DNA of 64,000 nt from Streptomyces sp. TS71-3 (GTDB lineage: Bacteria; Actinomycetota; Actinomycetes; Streptomycetales; Streptomycetaceae), in NCBI RefSeq assembly GCF_018327685.1, contig NZ_BNEL01000003.1, positions 1,798,001-1,862,000 of the forward strand, in the 5' to 3' direction. The stretch's first letter is position 1. Each line of letters starts with the position of its first letter. The translations under genes were made by a program, and so were the position numbers. The notes beneath the pieces were generated by a model. It did not search any database and was not told where the DNA came from. It saw only the letters and a program-made list of their open reading frames with translations. Shown here piece by piece: positions 62,381 through 64,000 of this stretch.

Positions 62381-63294
62381 GCGGGCGGCGGCAGCGGCGG
62401 CCCGTGTACGGGGGGCGAGAGGGACGTCGGGCAGGCGGCAGGCGGCCTGCCCGCGGCGGCGCCTCAGCGCTCCGGCCCGCCCGTGCGGGCCAGTACCTCG
62501 CGCTCCTCGCGTACCTGGTCTTCCTCGCCTTCCCCTTCCTCTGGCTCGTCTCCACGGCCTTCAAGTCGCCGCGTGAACTGGGCAGCCTGCACCCCGACTG
62601 GATCCCCACAGACCCCACGCTGGCCAACTTCCGGCAGGCCTTCGACGAGCAGCCCCTCCTCCGCGCCGGGCTCAACTCCCTGCTCGTGGCCGCCTGCGCC
62701 GCGCTGCTCGCGGTCGCCGTCGGCACCCCGATGGCGTACGTGATGGCGCGCCGCCGCACCTGGCTCACCCGCGCCGCGAGCGGCTGGGTGGTGGTCAGCC
62801 AGGCCTTTCCGTTCGTGCTCGTCATCATCCCGCTGTTCCTGGTCCTGAAGGAGCTGCGCCAGATCGACTCGTTGCCCGGTCTCGTCCTCGTGTACGTGGT
62901 GTGGGCGCTGCCGTTCACGCTGTGGATGCTGGTGGGGTACGTCCGCGCGGTCCCGGTGGAGCTGGAGGAGGCCGCGGCCGTGGACGGCGCCGGGCGGGGC
63001 CGGACCCTGCTCTCGGTCACGGCGCCCCTGCTCGGGCCCGGCATGGTCGTCACGGGGCTCTTCGCCTTCGTCAGCGCCTGGAACGAGTTCTTCTTCGCGC
63101 TGGTCTTGATGAAGACGCCCGGGAGGCAGACGCTGCCCGTCGTGCTCACCCACTTCCTCGGTGCGGAGGGGGTAGCGGACCTGGGGCCGCTCGCCGCGGC
63201 GGCGCTGCTGGCGACGGTGCCGTCGCTGGTCGTCTTCGCGGTTGTCCAGCGACGGGTGAGTAGTGGGGTGTTGGCGGGGGCGGTGAAGCGGTAG
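62377..63294 (+). CDS. Sugar ABC transporter permease (MalG type)
   Basis: A 305-residue membrane protein. The first membrane segment is at about 40-60 (LALLAYLVFLAFPFLWLVSTAFK) after an arginine-rich start. The EAA motif is ELEEAAAVDGAGRGRTLLSVTAPLL, and AWNEFFFALVLM is conserved late. With the upstream MalF-type gene it forms the membrane channel of one importer. GTG start at 62377 within GTGA, overlapping the previous stop, so the pair is translationally coupled. Confidence 0.93.
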   Translation: MSGRRQRRPVYGGREGRRAGGRRPARGGASALRPARAGQYLALLAYLVFLAFPFLWLVSTAFKSPRELGSLHPDWIPTDPTLANFRQAFDEQPLLRAGLNSLLVAACAALLAVAVGTPMAYVMARRRTWLTRAASGWVVVSQAFPFVLVIIPLFLVLKELRQIDSLPGLVLVYVVWALPFTLWMLVGYVRAVPVELEEAAAVDGAGRGRTLLSVTAPLLGPGMVVTGLFAFVSAWNEFFFALVLMKTPGRQTLPVVLTHFLGAEGVADLGPLAAAALLATVPSLVVFAVVQRRVSSGVLAGAVKR

Positions 63295-63425
63295 TGGCTC
63301 GCAGGCGCGGGGGCGGACGGTGGTGCGGGGTGCGGTCTTCCTCGGCTCTGGGCTCCGCCCCGGTTCCGGCTCCGGTCCCGGTCTCGGGTGCGGGTTCGGC
63401 TCCGGCTCGCGTGCCGGGGGTGCGT

Positions 63426-63725
63426 TTTGCGCAGTTCCTCGCGCCCCTGACCGGGTTGCTTCTCGTCTGTCGGTGGTTGGGTGCGGGTGTGTTGTGGTTG
63501 TTTGCGCAGTTCCCCGCGCCCCTGATAGGGGCCCTTGTCGTCTGTCGGTGGTTGGGTGCGGGTGTGCGGTGGTTGTTCGCGCAGTTCCCCGCGCCCCTGA
63601 TGGGGGTGTTCGTCGTCTCTTGGTGGTTGGGTGCGGGTGTGTTGTGGTTGTTTGCGCAGTTCCTCGCGCCCCTGATCGGGGCGCTTCTCGTCCGTTGGCG
63701 GGTGGGTGCGGGGCTGTGGTGGTTG
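63426..63725 (+). repeat. Four tandem 75-bp repeats with conserved hairpins
   Basis: GCGCAG of each unit lies at 63429, 63504, 63579 and 63654, exactly 75 bp apart. The unit runs GCGCAGTTCCYCGCGCCCCT, then a TGA-loop hairpin (such as GCGCCCC-TGAT-CGGGGCGC in unit 4), then a GGTGGTTGGGTGCGGGTG stretch. GCGCAGTTCCCCGCGCCCCT is a very common Streptomyces intergenic motif. The period is divisible by three and leaves a frame of 25-residue repeats open, but I do not regard it as a gene. Confidence 0.85.
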
Positions 63726-63740
63726 GTTGAGTGGTTTCGC

Positions 63741-64000
63741 GTGGGCCTTGCCAGGGGGCGGCTGGGTGGGGGTGTTCTGGGGCTGCTTCTTGTTGTGAGT
63801 GGGTGTTCCTCCTCCGGGGGCGGCGGCGACGGGCGGATCACCCTGGAGTTCCAGTCGCTCGCCTGGCAGCGGGAGTCCGTTGTGGCCAACAAGGAGCTGG
63901 TCGCCGAGTGGAACGCGGCGCATCCGGATATCCGGGTGCGTTACCTCCAGGGCAGTTGGGACGGCGTTCACGATCAGCTTCTGACGTCCTTCGAGGGGGG
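63741..64000 (+). CDS. Sugar ABC transporter substrate-binding lipoprotein, start only (cut by window edge)
   Basis: The last 260 bp encode at least 86 residues in frame with no stop. The N-terminus has GRLGGGVLGLLLVVSGC, a lipobox with Cys22, then a Ser/Gly linker and ITLEFQSLAWQRESVVANKE, ELVAEWNAAHPDIRVRYLQG, typical of carbohydrate-binding proteins of the family 1 type. It completes the importer with the two upstream permeases. The GTG at 63741 is chosen; a TTG at 63723 is possible, and no good ribosome binding site is seen. This gene begins just after the 75-bp repeats. Confidence 0.85.
   Translation, partial: MGLARGRLGGGVLGLLLVVSGCSSSGGGGDGRITLEFQSLAWQRESVVANKELVAEWNAAHPDIRVRYLQGSWDGVHDQLLTSFEG

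Noticed and set aside
63426..63725. CRISPR-like array
   Set aside because: The units are contiguous full-length repeats without unique spacers, and no cas genes are present.
63320..63730. Open frame of 25-residue repeats over the 75-bp array
   Set aside because: The frame exists only because 75 is a multiple of three. It has no ribosome binding site, and the repeat is a known intergenic type.

Overview
The window is very GC-rich DNA with high-GC codon usage, frequent GTG starts and purine-rich ribosome binding sites. It carries a geosmin synthase, several cytochrome P450s, Tat-exported enzymes, many TetR/LacI/GntR/LysR regulators, the TreX-TreY-TreZ trehalose genes and an SAV2148-type HEPN protein. 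Together these point to a Streptomyces chromosome. No rRNA, tRNA, CRISPR array, prophage or intact transposase was seen. Two short transposon-like elements (MITEs) are present.

Positions 1-8,300 hold the tail of a zinc-type dehydrogenase, a GntR regulator, and a TetR regulator that appears to share a 19-bp operator with a P450-ferredoxin operon about 2.5 kb away. They also hold a truncated S1-protease-like secreted protein, a nitrilase-family hydrolase and a secreted phosphodiester-glycosidase-like protein whose stop codon is the insertion site of a MITE. Positions 8,600-11,400 are a minus-strand operon of a Tm-1-like ATP-binding protein, a TIM-barrel 'PEP hydrolase' family protein and a cupin: the bacterial split form of plant Tm-1. 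Positions 11,850-16,000 hold an EF-hand protein, an orphan Rieske oxygenase, a Tat-exported purple-acid-type phosphatase and a secreted cupin. Positions 16,000-27,100 hold a fused aminodeoxychorismate synthase, a HAD dehalogenase, a peroxiredoxin, a glycosidase-like TIM barrel, a sigma factor overlapping a small zinc-finger anti-sigma candidate, peptidase E, a membrane protein/winged-helix regulator pair behind twin palindromes, a TetX-like monooxygenase divergent from a TetR regulator, and a CGNR zinc-finger protein.

Positions 27,200-38,900 hold a tandem DUF427 protein divergent (across a phased operator-like array) from a MOSC-flavin reductase-ferredoxin fusion. Then come an aminoglycoside-phosphotransferase-like kinase, the geosmin synthase, an amidotransferase-like protein divergent from a LysR regulator, a VOC protein, an M24 peptidase and an aldo/keto reductase. 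Positions 39,100-53,500 are dominated by alpha-glucan metabolism: TreZ, TreY and the glycogen debranching enzyme TreX on the minus strand, with M14 carboxypeptidase, RidA and DUF1707-FHA genes between them. After the HEPN protein and a DEDDh exonuclease comes a GH13 alpha-glucosidase divergent from a LacI regulator. Glycogen can thus be debranched (TreX), converted to maltooligosyltrehalose (TreY) and cleaved to trehalose (TreZ), while the GH13/LacI pair handles imported alpha-glucosides.

Positions 55,000-64,000 hold a second kinase-like protein, a Yx(FWY)xxD lipoprotein overlapping an APC permease, a P450 that lacks the ExxR motif, an NADP-dependent MDR oxidoreductase, a second MITE and a sugar ABC transporter operon. 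The transporter's binding protein runs off the right edge and is preceded by four 75-bp tandem repeats. Most long open frames opposite these genes are GC-driven shadows and are omitted.
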